From assembly GCA_021234155.1 (NCBI GenBank), contig JAJEKV010000489.1:109829-173828 (forward strand): a stretch of DNA of 64,000 nt, given 5' to 3'. Positions within the stretch are counted from its first letter, which is position 1; each line of letters starts with the position of its first letter. Under the pieces are notes generated by a model, which saw only the letters and a list, made by a program, of their open reading frames with translations, ran no database searches and was not told the origin of the DNA. The DNA comes from Isoetes taiwanensis (Eukaryota > Streptophyta > Lycopodiopsida > Isoetales > Isoetaceae). Positions 21,340 to 33,058 of the stretch are shown piece by piece. The translations under genes were made by a program, and so were the position numbers.

Positions 21340-22010
21340 AGCTTAAGAAACAACTTCAAGAGTTACTAAACCTAGGTTTTATTCGGCCTAGTGCTTCACC
21401 ATTTGGCTCCTATTCTTTTTGTCAAGAAGAAAGATGGCTCCTTAAGGATGTGTATTGATTATAGGCAACTCAATAAGCATACCATCAAGAATCGCTATGC
21501 TTTGCCTAGGCGAGATGACCTCATGGACCCGATTACAAGGAGCCAAATATTTTTCAAAGATTGATTTACGCTCGGGTACCATCAAATAAGGATAAAGGAG
21601 GAAGACATTCATAAGTCGCTTTGCACCAGATATGGGCATTATGAGTTCAAAGTCATGCCTTTTGGATTGACTAATGCCCCCAAGAACGTTCATGCGGTTG
21701 ATGAATGACATCTTTCGCCAATACTTAGATGACTTTGTTGTTATTTTCTTTTTGTGACATTCTCATCTATAGTAAAACCTTACAAACAACATGAACAACA
21801 TCTCCGATTGGCTTTGCGAAGCTAAGGCGTCATCGGCTCTTCGCCAGTTCTCTAAATGCAAGTTTGCCACTCCCAAGGGTTAATTATTTGGGACATATTA
21901 TTTCAGCAGAGGGAATTGCTCTTGATCCGGCCAAGATAGAAGCAAATAAAGGATTGGCCCATTCACCTAATGTTTCGTGGTTCGGAGTTTCTTGGGACTC
22001 GCGGGGATAT
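21340..22010 (+). pseudogene. pol: Reverse transcriptase of the chromovirus
   Basis: Pieces in several frames follow gypsy RT order: [13 protein letters not shown] near 21370; the LRMCIDYR-equivalent words near 21450; FGLTNAP-equivalent at 21660; [19 protein letters not shown] with the catalytic YLDD at 21722-21733; and VNYLGHIISAEGIALDPAKIEA at about 21880-21950. Several indels break the frame. Synthesises element cDNA in cytoplasmic particles. Confidence 0.85.
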
Positions 22011-22560
22011 TATCGAAAATTTGTTAAGGATTTTGCAACAATTGCCGCACCTCTTACTAATCTCACAAAGCATGAGAAAGTGAAGGATTGGATGGAACAT
22101 TGGAAAGCAAAAGTCCAAGTCGGCTTTCAGAAACTAAAGGATGCTTTAACATCCGCACACGGTCCCTCACTTTGCCCGATCCGAAAAAGGATAAATCGGT
22201 GGCCACCGATGCTAGTAAGATAGCTACGGTGGAGTGTTAATCACGAGGAGGGAGAGTTGTTGCCTACGATTCAAAAGAAGATGAATGACCAGAGGCGATA
22301 CCCTACCCATGATCGGGGAGTTCTTTGGCGGTTGTCCGCTCTCCCGTGATTTGGAGACACTACCTTCTCGGTAGAAGATTTCAGCTAGATACGGATCATC
22401 AGAGTCTCCGCTATCTATCCACCCAGCCAAATCTCAATCTCCGTCAGAGAAGATGGATGGAATTCCTCGAGGAATACGACTTCGAGATTGTATACAAGCG
22501 GGGAAGCACAATGTGGTTGCGGATGCTTTATCACGTCATCCTTTGATAACCCGAACCCAT
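22011..22560 (+). pseudogene. pol: RNase H region of the chromovirus
   Basis: Continues from RT. YYRKFVKDFATIAAPLTNLTK opens the connection. FQLDTDHQSLRYLSTQPNLN with RQRRWMEFLEEYDFEIVYKRGS (22325-22546) is the standard RT-RNase H end of plant gypsy elements, with the TDHQSL block present. The final VADALSR equivalent is frameshifted near 22520. RNase H removes the RNA template. Confidence 0.85.
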
Positions 22561-22589
22561 TGTAACGCCATTTCCACACTCACTAGCTT

Positions 22590-23640
22590 AATTTGGGAAA
22601 CAGATAGAAACGGACCTTGACCACGAGATCCGATTTTTTGTGATGTTTGGGGAGTCCGGTAAGGAAGCCGTCTGAGGATAAAGAGCGTGAAGCTTCCGTT
22701 CATATAAGAAAGAGGGCAACTTATTATATATCACAAGGATAAGTTGTGTGTTCAGGAGACTTGTGGGTGTGCTTAAGCTAATTCTCCATGACACACACAA
22801 CACCCTATAGCGGGACATGCGGGTTTTATGAAAACTTACTTTAAGATCCGCTCCGGCTATTTTTGGCCTTCGATGAAGAAGGACATTGCGGATACATTAA
22901 GCGATTAACAAAGGGTGTGTCAACAAACTAAAATTTGAACAATTAAGAGTTCCGGAGAGTTGCAACCCTTGGATGTCCCCAGCGCCAAGTGGGAAGTAAT
23001 AACCATGGACTTCATTGTGGGCCTCCATTACTCTCGTGGATAGGATGCATTAATGGTAGTGGTCGACAAATTGTCAAAGATGGCTCATTTCCTGCCATGT
23101 CGAACCACGGACACCGCCTTCCGACACCGCCTTGCTTTTGCAAAAAAGAAATTTTCAGGTTGCGGGATGCCGAGTAATTGTATCGCACGAGGGGATCCTA
23201 AGTTTGTAAGTGCATTACGGAAGGACTTCTTCGCCACTATCCGACCAAGCTTGCTATGAGTACGACTTACCATCCTCCATGATCGGATGGTCATTAAGGC
23301 GTGTCAATGTATTATCGAAGATATGCTACGAAGCTATGTATGGAGTACTTGATCACAATGGGCGGATTATATTTATCGGTAGAATTAGCCTATAGCGATT
23401 TCAAAGGGAGTCTTCAAGATGTCTCCCTTCATGATAAATTATGGCTATCAATGTCTTACTCGGACACATGGCATAACCCTGTTTCTAAAGTGGAGGTCTC
23501 TCAACAACTCCTTTTTAGAAATGCGGGGCCTTGGTGGAGGAGGTTCGTGGTTACTTATTGGCCACGCGATGTCCGCCGAAGAGTCTAGCGGATAAACACT
23601 TAGAACCCCACGGAGTCTTCAGTGGGCGAATCGGTTTAGC
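22590..23640 (+). pseudogene. pol: Integrase of the chromovirus
   Basis: The zinc-binding HHCC region is in ruins around 22790-22920. The core follows: a MDFIVGLP equivalent at about 23006-23030, then MVVVDKLSKMAHFLPC (23053-23100), FSGCG.../GDPKFVS (about 23150-23215, the second-Asp region) and W-rich core end to 23590. Order and motifs match gypsy integrase; the frame is broken repeatedly. Inserts cDNA into chromatin. Confidence 0.8.
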
Positions 23641-23659
23641 TTAAGATCAAAGTAAAACA

Positions 23660-24128
23660 AGCCAAGCTTAAAATTGGTAATCAGAAGAAGTTGGCACCGG
23701 ATATGGCTGGGCCGTTCAAGATTCTTGAACGCGTGGGAGAGAGAGGGCATATCGCTTAGACTTGCCGCCCGCTTGAAGATCCACAAGGTCTTTCACGTGA
23801 GTCTTGGAAACAACACACCCCTGATCCGGAGGAGGTTTTGGATACCCCAACCCTCCTAGAAATGACTGAAGAGCAGCTCGAAATAGTCCTGAAGCTCTTC
23901 TTGATCGAGCGCCAAAGCGGACCGGAAGGACTCAAATGTTGCAATACTTGGTCAAGTGGGAAGCACTTACCGGTTGAGGATGCTACTCGGGTGATGAAAA
24001 TAGACCTTGAGAAGCACTACCGGACTTCATGCGGGAATCTCGGGGCCGCACCATCAGCGATGCTATCAACCCCGCTCCGTGGTAAGCTTGAAGGCTTGAA
24101 TTGCGAGAATCATGTTGTAGAGGGGTAG
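23660..24128 (+). pseudogene. pol: Integrase C-terminus with chromodomain
   Basis: GPFKILERVG...YRLDLP...IHKVFHVSL words (23674-23815) are the usual gypsy integrase C-terminal barrel. They are followed by LIERQSGPEGLKC and a LVKWE-equivalent, then LPVEDATR (23838-24128), which corresponds to the YLVKW-x-G...ATWE signature of a chromodomain. Chromodomains guide chromovirus integration to heterochromatin. This decides the chromovirus assignment. Confidence 0.75.
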
Positions 24129-24605
24129 ATGCATGATATCTTATCATAATAAGCAGATGATGAGATCACCTTGGTGTTCTCTGGGGACGTGGTCCCTTCT
24201 AGATAGATTTTCTTTTATTTATAGGGGTGGTCCCTTCAACCACAATCTAATTATATATTATTGATATACGGGTATATTGACATATGCGAGCCCGGTGGAG
24301 CGGTCGTCACCGCCATGTATAGAGGGTTCTTGATAACCCAATCTTTTCGTATTGGCTTTTCTCTACATATGTGACTTTTGTCGTCCATAATGTTTTAAAT
24401 CGGACTTTGGTCCTAAACTTTCTTTGATGATAACTTTGTATAAGGCACTTTGGTGCTTGAACCTTGATATTTTCAACTTCAATTATTACTGTCCGAAATG
24501 CTATAATTCCAACGTATTAATGTTATATTCTTAATTTTATTTTCTAATTGAATTCTTTAAATATATGTATCCAGACTAACTAACCCCAATGAGAATGCAT
24601 TATTT
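24129..24605. other. Non-coding 3' region of the chromovirus
   Basis: Between chromodomain and PPT; contains TTGGTCC/TTTGGTGCTTGAAC words, with no ORF. Confidence 0.5.
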
Positions 24606-24619
24606 TTAAGGAGGGAGAA
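24606..24619 (+). other. Polypurine tract
   Basis: AAGGAGGGAGAA directly before the 3' LTR start TGTGACG; the plus-strand priming site expected at this position. Confidence 0.85.
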
Positions 24620-26261
24620 TGTGACGTTCACGTATTTATACTCTGGGTCACGCCCGCGTATTTATACGGGACCGACACAAATACACATACGTCAACCCCT
24701 AAAGGATGCGCCAACATGGGGTGCGTCCACTTAATGGTAACCTAGGGGGTTACTTTAAAGAGGATTAAATTAGCTATGCTAATTTAACCATCAAAGTTAA
24801 TAACCTATAACTTAGGAAATTAAGGACTAAATAGGATTAGTTAGGCTAATTCTTTTGTTTTGGGGAGGCCACCTGCCCTTGTCGATTAGGGAGCATGGGG
24901 ATTGCCAAATTAGGGCATCATCAACTTTGATCCCTATCCCTGTTTTGACTCCCTCAACCGCCCAAAGAAGGAGCAGGGCCGGCGCCATCATACCAAGCGA
25001 GGCGCCACCATACCAAGTCGAACCACAGAACCCTCAACTCTCGAGGAGATGGAGCCGCCCCATGGTAACGAGTCCAGCCAGAACTCAGGTGGGTGGCTAG
25101 GATAGCCGTCAATTCTAGATAACGCCCCTATTGGGCCTTGGTTGTGTTCGTTTCTCTGTTCTCTTTGTGTTTCAATCATAGGAACTAACCCTTGGTTGTA
25201 AAAGTAAGTCTCTTTATATTGATTCTCGTTCTTGCTCACGGAAAGGATGGATTGTTAATTCTTTGTCTAGTCGACTCTGAAATGTGGGGGGATGCGGGGG
25301 GTAGAGACCTCTCGAGCCATGTATTGTAGTATGCTCCTAGATGGCGCCTGTAGAGTCCCATTAATTGCGACTCTGTGCACAAGAACCCACAGGGTCCTAG
25401 ATGCTATGGTGCGGCTTAGCACCGGACAAAGGAACACAGTGGTGAAGTGGGGGTGGGGTCTTGCCACGAACATACAAGGCTCTGAGACTCCTGATGAGCT
25501 AGGCGATAGCCGGTCACGTTGAGGCGGGTATGGGTGCGACACTCCACAGGTGTAGTGGTGTGACCCGTATGGGGCACCGTGCACTTTGAGTAGATTTAGG
25601 GTGAGTAAGTCGGGTGCGGATGCGGGGTCGCTGATGCGGCCGCGTATTCTCTAGCTCACCCATGGAACCCTTGTGATTACGGAAGGGGCGCTTCCCCAGA
25701 CCACGCCTCATCGGACCAGGCGTCATGAACACGGAGTAGGTTCAAGGGTGATACCTTGAGCTGCGTCTCAGGGAAGGCTATAAGCGAAGCCATAGCATGA
25801 ATCGACCCATCGCAAAGTGTGCACGGGGGGGGCGGATGGAGTGGACAACCCTAGCCGATGTTCTATGCCGATAGCGTCATGCCAAGACTCGGTCTGGCGA
25901 TCTCTTGAGGCCCGGTAGTCGGTCGATCCCTGCGAGTCCGGGAGGGGGTAGAACTTGGGGTTTGGGCGTTTTCTTAGGTTTAGATGCATATTCTATGCCG
26001 ATGGTATTTGGATGGATGCGCCACCCTTCGTGGTGGATGTTTATGTATATTTATGCTGTGTGCTAACCCTTGTATTCATGCTTCCGCGACGTAGGGGTCC
26101 CATTGAAGGCGTGGGCCGAATGACCCCTTCGTATCCTTCTTTGGGGCATCATTTCATAGATGGCCCGAAATAGACGGAGGGCCCTGCTCATGGTTGCCAT
26201 GGGAGGGGAAAGTCCCCGTATGTATACGGCCGAGGGACGTATATATTCTGGGAGCGTCACA
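24620..26261 (+). repeat. 3' LTR of the chromovirus
   Basis: Starts TGTGACGTTCACGTATTT and ends GGGAGCGTCACA, followed by the ATTCA duplication. Collinear with the 5' LTR, but many differences are 1-4-base indels at G/C runs (for example in the segments near 25700-25950) rather than simple transitions. Confidence 0.92.
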
Positions 26262-26266
26262 ATTCA

Positions 26267-26269
26267 TTC

Positions 26270-26312
<43 letters not shown>

Positions 26313-26323
26313 ATTCATTCATT
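26267..26323 (+). repeat. (ATCT)n microsatellite
   Basis: About eleven ATCT units flanked on both sides by ATTC units. It abuts the target duplication, so the chromovirus may have inserted into a pre-existing ATTC/ATCT repeat. Confidence 0.9.
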
Positions 26324-27708
26324 ATAAGTAATTTGAATATTGCAATACAAGAATCAAGTTCATGAAGGATCAAAATGCAACACACCATTTATTTCACTCT
26401 AAACAATGCACAACTATTCTAGAAATACAATGCACAACTGAGCATTGTCACTTTCATTTATAGAATGTGGACAAATTGAATTGGAAATATAATCCCTAGA
26501 AACACATTTCATTGTAATCTCAATTCCCTGCATTGCATACCAAGGCTACGCCTAAATATACACAAATACCTTTGTTATAAGATGGGCAAAACAACAATAA
26601 CATCAACAATAACATGCAAAGAGGATTGGATTTGCACCAAGTGCTATCGTCAAGAAGGCTACATCTATTGAAAACCTTGCAATAAATAAATGAGCCAAAT
26701 CTAAAGTCCATATACTACAAAAATCTGAGATAAAGAGAATGGATCAACACAAATAACATCAAAGATTTTCTAGATCATACAACTTGCCCCCATGCAGAAA
26801 AAACACAGGCTGTTCTATTATAGAAATGCGGTATAAATAATCTCTTCGATAATAAAGACTTGGAAGTAATAAATTGACTCGCTAATACTTAACTAGAACC
26901 ATAAGAATTGGCACATGGAAAGGTTGTTAATGTTGCGGAATGTGTGTCTTATTCCAACAAAAATTTGCATGGGATCTTATGCCTCCCATCATGTCTACTA
27001 TTCCATCTACAATATCCAAAACTGATACCAACAAATTCTTTATTTACTTTTCTACCTTGTTTACAGGTTTCAAATCCACTCCTTTTTCAAGTATGTTTGT
27101 CAGATGATATGTTCTCCACTAACTTAATCTACATTTTACTTTCCATATCCTCTTCAATTTGTTCATAATCCAATTATAGCAGACTCCACCTTCTAACATG
27201 GCACCGAATCTTGATATCTTGTATTATCAAGGAATTTGTTGTATCATCTGTTTTGCTGAGTGGTTTAAAAGTTGTACTTGGGTCTCAATCACGCAATCTG
27301 CAAAGATCAATGGCTGCGCACATGGCTTTATCATGGATAGAAGCAGATACGTTCAAAATTCCAACCACTCATGCAACTCTCCTTTGAGCACTCAAATACG
27401 TCCAGAGATGAAACAACAAAGCCCATAGACAAGATACATCTTAAAAAACAAATTGTAGCAACAAAAGTAGACGCTTTTGTTATGATCCTACCAGTCCTCA
27501 ATGAAGACTGATCAGATTTTCTTTAAGGCTAACTATAAGCCGCATATGTTTGCATGGAAGGCTTTTTACATTGCCAGCTAGACAACCAGACCAGACCTAA
27601 AGTGCACTTGCCACTTCCAACAAAAGCACTTAGACCAGTAAGTGCAGACCAATAAGTGTAGAAGATAATCCCCACAACCTAGCCTATTTAACTATTGATG
27701 AATCGTAC
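26324..27708. other. No gene recognised
   Basis: AT-rich sequence with no supported frame. It lies downstream of the guanylyl-cyclase-like exon in that gene's direction, so it would hold its following intron and exons if they survive; I could not find the next conserved block. Confidence 0.4.
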
Positions 27709-27833
27709 CTTGTGGTTCCGCAAAGGTCACCTAAGTATCTTAAATCACAGTCTTGTACACCAATTGCCTTCAGAACCATAGAGACACAAGCTAAGCCACA
27801 ATCCCAACTCCACAATTGTCGAACGTGTGGAAC
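27709..27833 (-). pseudogene. Exon of a guanylyl cyclase / GUCD1-like protein
   Basis: The minus strand reads VPHVRQLWSWDCGLACVSM followed by VLKAIGVQDCDLRYLGDLCGTT. The pattern PH(V/I)xQLxxWDCGLACVxMVL is the hallmark of the plant guanylyl cyclase 1 / GUCD1 family, a papain-like fold with a WDCGLAC active-site-like segment. The exon has a clear acceptor (TTACTCAG before GTTCC at 27833) and a donor (AG then GTACGA at 27707-27708). Neighbouring exons are not found: upstream lies the copia insertion 290 bases away. It may be one exon of a disrupted or very long-intron gene. Confidence 0.65.
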
Positions 27834-28120
27834 CTGAGTAATTAAGACAGAATAAGAAAGAGATTCAGACCTCTTTAAATCTAACAAAAGGACTAGTAGT
27901 TTCACTTGAGAATGAAAATATGCTTGCAAAGGCTTGTAATGCCTGTATAAGGGAGGGCAGGTGCCGACTAATGAAAATTGCACGAAATAATGCACGGGAT
28001 AAATATACGGAAGAAAAAAAGAGTTTTATCCTAATTCATGGGAACCAAACAACAAAGCAGCTTGGACGCTTCTGCCATACATGACACTGTTGCCTTGAAA
28101 CCCACCAGACCTGTGGCTTT
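27834..28120. other. Intron-like flank of the guanylyl-cyclase-like exon
   Basis: AT-rich, no motif; ends where the copia LTR begins. Confidence 0.4.
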
Positions 28121-28736
28121 TGATAAAAATACTTCAAATATATGAGCAACTCTCTATATACGATTCCATTAGTCAATAAGATGCATAGAATGATGCTTTT
28201 AAATGTCAAAGGAAATAGACATCATATATAGAAGTGCATTCATTTGCTCAATATCTAGCAATTGTAGCATCAGAAAATGATAAACATATTGCTTCAAATC
28301 ACACTAGATCATGTAAAACCTACCCGACAGCTCAAACCCTAATCAACACGATTAGGCTATGGAAACCTCCCGATTAGACTCCCTGCACATCTATCTACTC
28401 CATCTGATTACTCCTTAATTTATTTCTGTGAGTTCCGATCAGTATGGAGTCGGTTCTCGGTGGACACAATCGTGTCACATTCAAATAGGTTTTGCCTCCA
28501 AGTTTGGGGCCTTAACCGTCTCGGGATAAATGGAAAGTCTTAACCATATAAACACCATACCATGGTTTTTCGCTTTATACTTCAACTTCATATAACCATT
28601 ATAATATGATCAACTAGTGCCCATATTATCACTTCTGTGCAACTTTGATCTTTCAGATATAACCTGTAGCAGTGCAACCATCTGCTGTGCATAACCCCTA
28701 AGGAAATGTGATGATTGTAACTCAAATTTCCCAACA
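28121..28736 (-). repeat. Copia 3' LTR (616 bp)
   Basis: In element orientation it runs from TGTTGGGAAATTTGAG to ...TTTTTATCA. Preceded (element sense) by a purine-rich GAAGGAGGAA. TG...CA ends fit LTRs. Confidence 0.85.
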
Positions 28737-28750
28737 TTCCTCCTTCAGCA
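28737..28750 (-). other. Copia polypurine tract
   Basis: Plus strand TTCCTCCTTC; minus strand GAAGGAGGAA abutting the LTR start. A second similar GAAGGAGGAA lies near 28807-28816. Confidence 0.75.
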
Positions 28751-28815
28751 CATTTCCCTGAAACACTGCAACATTAGATCATTTCTGGATTTCTGTCAGT
28801 GCTTTTCCTCCTTCA

Positions 28816-29245
28816 GCTCATTTCCCTGTAACATTTAGTTCATCTCTAAATTTCTCAAACTTGCTTGCTGTCAGGGCTTTTGTGAATATGTCTGAGATTT
28901 GTTGGCGGTGTTTACATTATTCCATTTGGATGTATCCTTTCTCCGCTAGATCCACGATAAAGTGAATATTTAGTTCAATGTGCTTAGTTCTCTCGTGATC
29001 AGCGGGATTTTTGACAATGGCAATCTTTGCTTTGACTATCTGTTAAGATTCTTGTTGGCTGAATTTGCACACATCTCAATTCTTACGCAAGTCTTCGTAA
29101 CCATGTTATCTCTTTGGCCACAAGAGGGAGGCAGACATACTCGCCTCTGCTTTGTTGACATAGCAATTGCCTTTTTGCTTTTGACTCCTCAAGCTATTGG
29201 ACCTCCTCCTAAGAATATCACATATCGATGTGGATTTTCGAGAGC
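28816..29245 (-). pseudogene. pol: Copia RNase H
   Basis: The minus strand reads LDADQGDLSSRKSTS, then ILGGGPIA-type words, KKQKAIAMSTK, and a degraded tail containing TKHIELNIHF- and DIFTKAL-type words. This is the standard copia RNase H order (SDADWA-x-D, then RKSTSGY, HIDIRYHF-like, D(I/M)-x-TK). Stops and shifts are present, for example TGA in place of the Trp codon of the IAW motif near 29184-29186. Confidence 0.8.
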
Positions 29246-30217
29246 TTAAGTCCCCTTGATCGGCATCGAGATGAATGCAAGCAATTCGAGATTTTCATTG
29301 TTGTAAGTTATTCCATGTTCTGCTGTTCCCTTTAAATATTTCAGTACCCTCTTACCTGCATGCCAATGCTCTTTGCTAGGATTGTGGCATCTTCGGCTTA
29401 ATATATTTACTATGTAGGCAATGTCTGGTCGTGTGTTGTTAGCCAAATATAGCAGACAACCAACTAATGCCCTGTATGGAGTGTTCTTCATTTCTGCCAC
29501 TTCATTTTCTGTCAGAGATATTTCTGCAGTAAGTCTATGACCTGGTACCACTGGGGTTTTGATTTGGGTTTGCTTCTTCAGTTTGAATCTCTTGAGCATG
29601 TTGTTTATATGTGCGGTTTGTTTGAGCTTGAGCATTTTGTTTTATGCATCTCATTACAACCTCGATACCCAAAATTGTTTTAACTCTCCCATATCGGACA
29701 TTTGGAATCTAGACATAAGAATGTCTTTGCAATGATTCATGCAACTCGGATTACTTCTTTGCCATGATACAATCATCGGCGTAAAGAGCAATTATACAGA
29801 ATTCATCCCCTACTTGGAACCTGTACAAGTTTCCATCATTCTTAAATTTTTGAAAGCCTTGTTCTTTAAATAACCGGTCCATGCACATGTACCATTCTCT
29901 AGGAGATTGCTTCAATCCATATCCATACTGTTTAATCTCCATACTTTGCTTTTTTCAACTTCAATTCGGTGGTGGTCTCATAAAGAGTTTTGCATTTAGA
30001 AATCACGGTTTTCCGTCCATGTGGTGCAATTCAGATTTCTTGCATTTGCTAAAATTTGAGTAATAATCTCGGACTTGTTAATTTTACAATAGGGAGAAGG
30101 TTTCACCATAATCCTTACCCTTTTTCCTGTGTATAACCTTGCGCTACCGGCTGGCCTTGTATCTCTTAGTTCCATCGCATTTAGCTTAATTTTTGAACGA
30201 CCATTTGCTACCAACAA
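29246..30217 (-). pseudogene. pol: Copia reverse transcriptase
   Basis: Fragments: KLNAMELRDTRPAGSARLYT near 30190 (the AQGYTQ-type block, shifted); a compressed KTAFLNG region at 29950-30010; YGLKQSPREWYMCMDRLFKEQ and IIALYADDCI with the catalytic YADD at 29751-29942; and the C-terminal LKQTAHINNMLKRF, TPV and YRALVGCLLYLANNTRPDI at 29246-29635, a conserved copia block. About 10-15 residues around the first catalytic Asp seem missing. Confidence 0.85.
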
Positions 30218-31814
30218 TATTTTGGTTTTCGGGGACAGTCTACAACTTCATAAGTTTGCGTGTTTTTGAAAGAGTTTAACTCATCCTTCATGGCGGCAAT
30301 CCATTTAGCACTATCTTCACGGTCTAAGGCTTCATCACAACCACAGGCGAGAACTAGATCATCCATGATGGCCAAAATTTGCTCATGTGTATGCTCGAGA
30401 TGTTCAACTCTTCTACTTTTGCCACTTTCATCCCTGCCATAGTCATTCACATTTATTTTTAAATCTTCAAGCAATTTTTCAGTCTGAGTTTTTCTCCTCT
30501 TAGTTTCTTCCACTTTGTCCAATTCAGTCTCAGGCTCACTGATTTTTGGACTGTCATCTGTACTTTCTTCATCGTTTATGTTGCTGGTAGGCATATATGC
30601 TGAGTCAAGAGTGTCTTCTTCTAGATCAGGGTCAAAATTAAACTGGACTTGCTTTTCTAGCTTAGGCTTTGTAACTTCCACAACTTCTTTTGAATATCTA
30701 TCCTTGTACAATACATTTTCATTAAATACTACATCTCGGCTGACCACTATCTCCTTGGTCTCAGGTATGTATATTCTGTATCCTTTGGATTCTTGATCAT
30801 AACCTATTAGAAAACCAACTTTATCTTTGCTGTCCAACTTCTTTCTGAGCTCAGATGGCATGTGAGTATAAGCTAAACATCCATATGTTTTAAACATATC
30901 AAAATTGACATTTTCTTTTGAGTTTGCCCATAGTTTATCTAGAACATTACCTTGTAGTATGGCCGATGGCAGCTTGTTTTGAACGAGAATTGCTGTCTTC
31001 AAAGCTTCCTCCCAAAGGTAATTTGGAAAACCACTGAATTTAATCATTGTTCTTACAGCATCCATGATCGTCCTGTTCTTCCGTTCTGCAACACCATTCT
31101 GCTGAGGACTGTACCTGCACGTTAGTTGCCTTCTAATCCCATTAGAGATGCAAAAAAGCTTAAACTTGTTCGACAAATATTCTCCTCCACGATCTGACCT
31201 AATGCATTTAATTTTTTTTTTCCTATTTCTCGTTCCACTTCTGCCACAAATTGTTTCAAAGCAGCTAAGGCTTGTGATTTTCGAGAGAGACAGTAGCAAT
31301 AGCATTTCCTACTGTAATCATCTATAAAAGAGATGAAATATCTCTTGTTAGATCTGCTTCTCACATTCAATGGCCCACATAAATCAGTGTGAATTAGCTC
31401 TAGAGGTTCTTTTGCCCTGTATTTTGATTTTGTAAATGGTAGCCTGTTTAGCTTTCCCAGCATGCATGATTCACACAAAAACTTTTCATCTTTCAGATTA
31501 TTGCATTTAATCCAACCCCTTTTTGCTAAGAATCTGATATTGTTTGGATTGGTATGCGCAAGCCTGTTATGCCATAACTCAACATCATGTGCATTTACTG
31601 AATTCACACTTATAGACGAATTGTTTTTCATTGAAAACAGATTTCCACATCTCTGAGCCAAAAACTTTAATTCATTTCCAAGAAAGATTTTACAAGCTTG
31701 TGAGTCAAAGTTGACTCTGTAACCCAAGTCTACTAATTGGCTAACTGAAATCAGATTTTTTATGATGCCTGGAACACATAGAACATTTTGAATATCCACT
31801 ATGTTCCCCACCAA
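30208..31814 (-). pseudogene. pol: Copia integrase
   Basis: Two overlapping frames. The first (31122-31814) opens with the end of the protease region (LCVPGIIKNLISVSQL). It then has the HHCC zinc site (LWHNRLAHTNPNNIRFL...CESCMLGK), the core start LELIHTDLCGPL with the first catalytic Asp, and FISFIDDYSRK with the second. The second frame (30208-31305) gives IRSDRGGEYLSNKF and YSPQQNGVAERKNRTI, including the third catalytic residue Glu, and the copia GKKP-region equivalent AYTHMPSELRKKLDSK. It ends in an acidic linker of about 120 residues (PEQ-like) before RT. One frameshift near 31200. Confidence 0.9.
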
Positions 31815-32071
31815 GTCGATTGGTATGTGAGTCCACTACCTTCAATTGCTTGTAGCTCCCCGTTTCCCACTTGGATATTTCTGGAATTTGCTTGTTTAAT
31901 GTCCTTGAGTAGATCAGTAGATTGCACTAACGATCTCTCAGCTCCACTATCAACTACAAGATCGTCAGACATGGTATTAGCTTTACACTTTTTGGTATCA
32001 ACAACAAAAGCATTGATTACCTCATCCTCATCTTGGTTTTCTTTTTTCCTCGTGTTCTTTTTCTTGTGCAA
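31799..32071 (-). pseudogene. pol: Copia aspartic protease
   Basis: VVDSGAERSL carries the D-S-G-A active site (about 31940), followed by the IQVGNGE block typical of copia proteases. Frame breaks at 31799. Confidence 0.85.
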
Positions 32072-32129
32072 TGTGTATTCGGTTTGATGTCTTCCTCCTC
32101 GACCTCTGCTTGCATAGCTTTTCTTCCCT

Positions 32130-32342
32130 TTAGTTTCTTTGCCTCTTCCTCTTCCTCATTTTGTAGTCTTTTGGAGAAGAGCATTTTACTGCCATATGCC
32201 CTTTACCTCCACAGTTAAAACAACCGATCTCATTATTATTAAGCTTAGGGCACTCGTTTTTGTAGTGTCCTGCCTCATGACAGTAGAAACAATTACCTTT
32301 TCCCTTTTTTTCCAGCAAATAGAACCTCAGTGGTTTCATCAC
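32130..32342 (-). pseudogene. gag: Copia Gag nucleocapsid, two zinc knuckles
   Basis: Two consecutive CX2CX4HX4C knuckles: CFYCHEAGHYKNEC and CFNCGGKGHMAVKC. Flanked by Lys/Arg-rich segments. Binds and packages element RNA. Confidence 0.9.
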
Positions 32343-33018
32343 TTCCTTAGCTTTCTTTGTTCATATTCGGTTCTAAGGATGTTTTACGCTTCTTCTCTTG
32401 ATTTACTCATGTTTCTAATAAAGCAGAGGCCCTAACTGATCATTCTCAACTATAGCCCTTGAGATCTGCAGAACTTGACTTCTTTCGGACACATGTACTC
32501 CAGCTCCAGATAGGTCTGCTATAATATTATCGAACTTATTGAAAAATTCTGAAACATCCCCATCGTCTTGGAGTTTCAATCCTCTTAGTTCATTTTCTAA
32601 TAGATCAATCTGCGAGCTTGTTTTCTCCTCATAGTGCTTTAACAGAAATGACCACATTTCTCTAGGTGACTTATTTCTGAGCTTAAGTCTAATGGTAGCA
32701 CTAACCTTACATGAGATGATCCCTTGGGCTTCTTTTATCTTTGCATAGGTTGTCTTTCTTTGCTCGGCACTATCGGGAGGCTCTCCCTGCACTTGCTTCA
32801 CCAGCATTAGCTTTTCCTGTCTTTTCTGCCACATTAACAGAACTTTCAGACTGTGACACAACATCCAACACAACACTATCAATCTCTGGATCTACCAGAT
32901 TCCACAACTCCTCTACTTCCAAGATATGTCTGATAGAATCCTTCCAGATTTGGAAGCCTGCCCCACCATTAAATACTTCAATGGTGCTCAACAAACTAGC
33001 CCCAAAGCGGCTTGACAT
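32343..33018 (-). pseudogene. gag: Copia Gag N-terminal and capsid region
   Basis: Starts MSSRFGASLLSTIEVFNGGA with FQIWKDSIRHILEVEELW (UBN2-type gag start). It shifts frame near 32830 and continues with AQGIISCKVS, MWSFLLKHYEEKT, INLLEN-type words and SEFFNKFDNIIADL, typical of copia Gag. ATG at 33018 lies 28 bases inside the PBS. Confidence 0.85.
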
Positions 33019-33045
33019 CTTTAGTGAATTGTTTTGATAGAATCT

Positions 33046-33058
33046 GCTCTGATACCAA
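33046..33058 (-). other. Copia primer binding site
   Basis: On the minus strand TTGGTATCAGAGC directly follows the LTR end ...TTATCA; perfect match to the initiator tRNA-Met type PBS. Confidence 0.92.

Larger units (their letters stand above)
11130..26261 (+). mobile_element. Ty3/gypsy chromovirus, 15.1 kb, carrying a CACTA insertion
   Basis: A complete LTR retrotransposon. It has LTRs of about 1.63 kb, 5-bp target duplication ATTCA, a tRNA-Met-type PBS, an unusually long 5' leader, gag, then protease, RT, RNase H, integrase and chromodomain in Ty3/gypsy order, a purine-rich PPT and the 3' LTR. The C-terminal chromodomain places it among chromoviruses. The gag/pol junction is split by a 3.8-kb CACTA element, which explains much of the length. 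Most reading frames contain indels and stops, so it is not autonomous as written. The LTRs show many small indels relative to each other. Confidence 0.9.
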
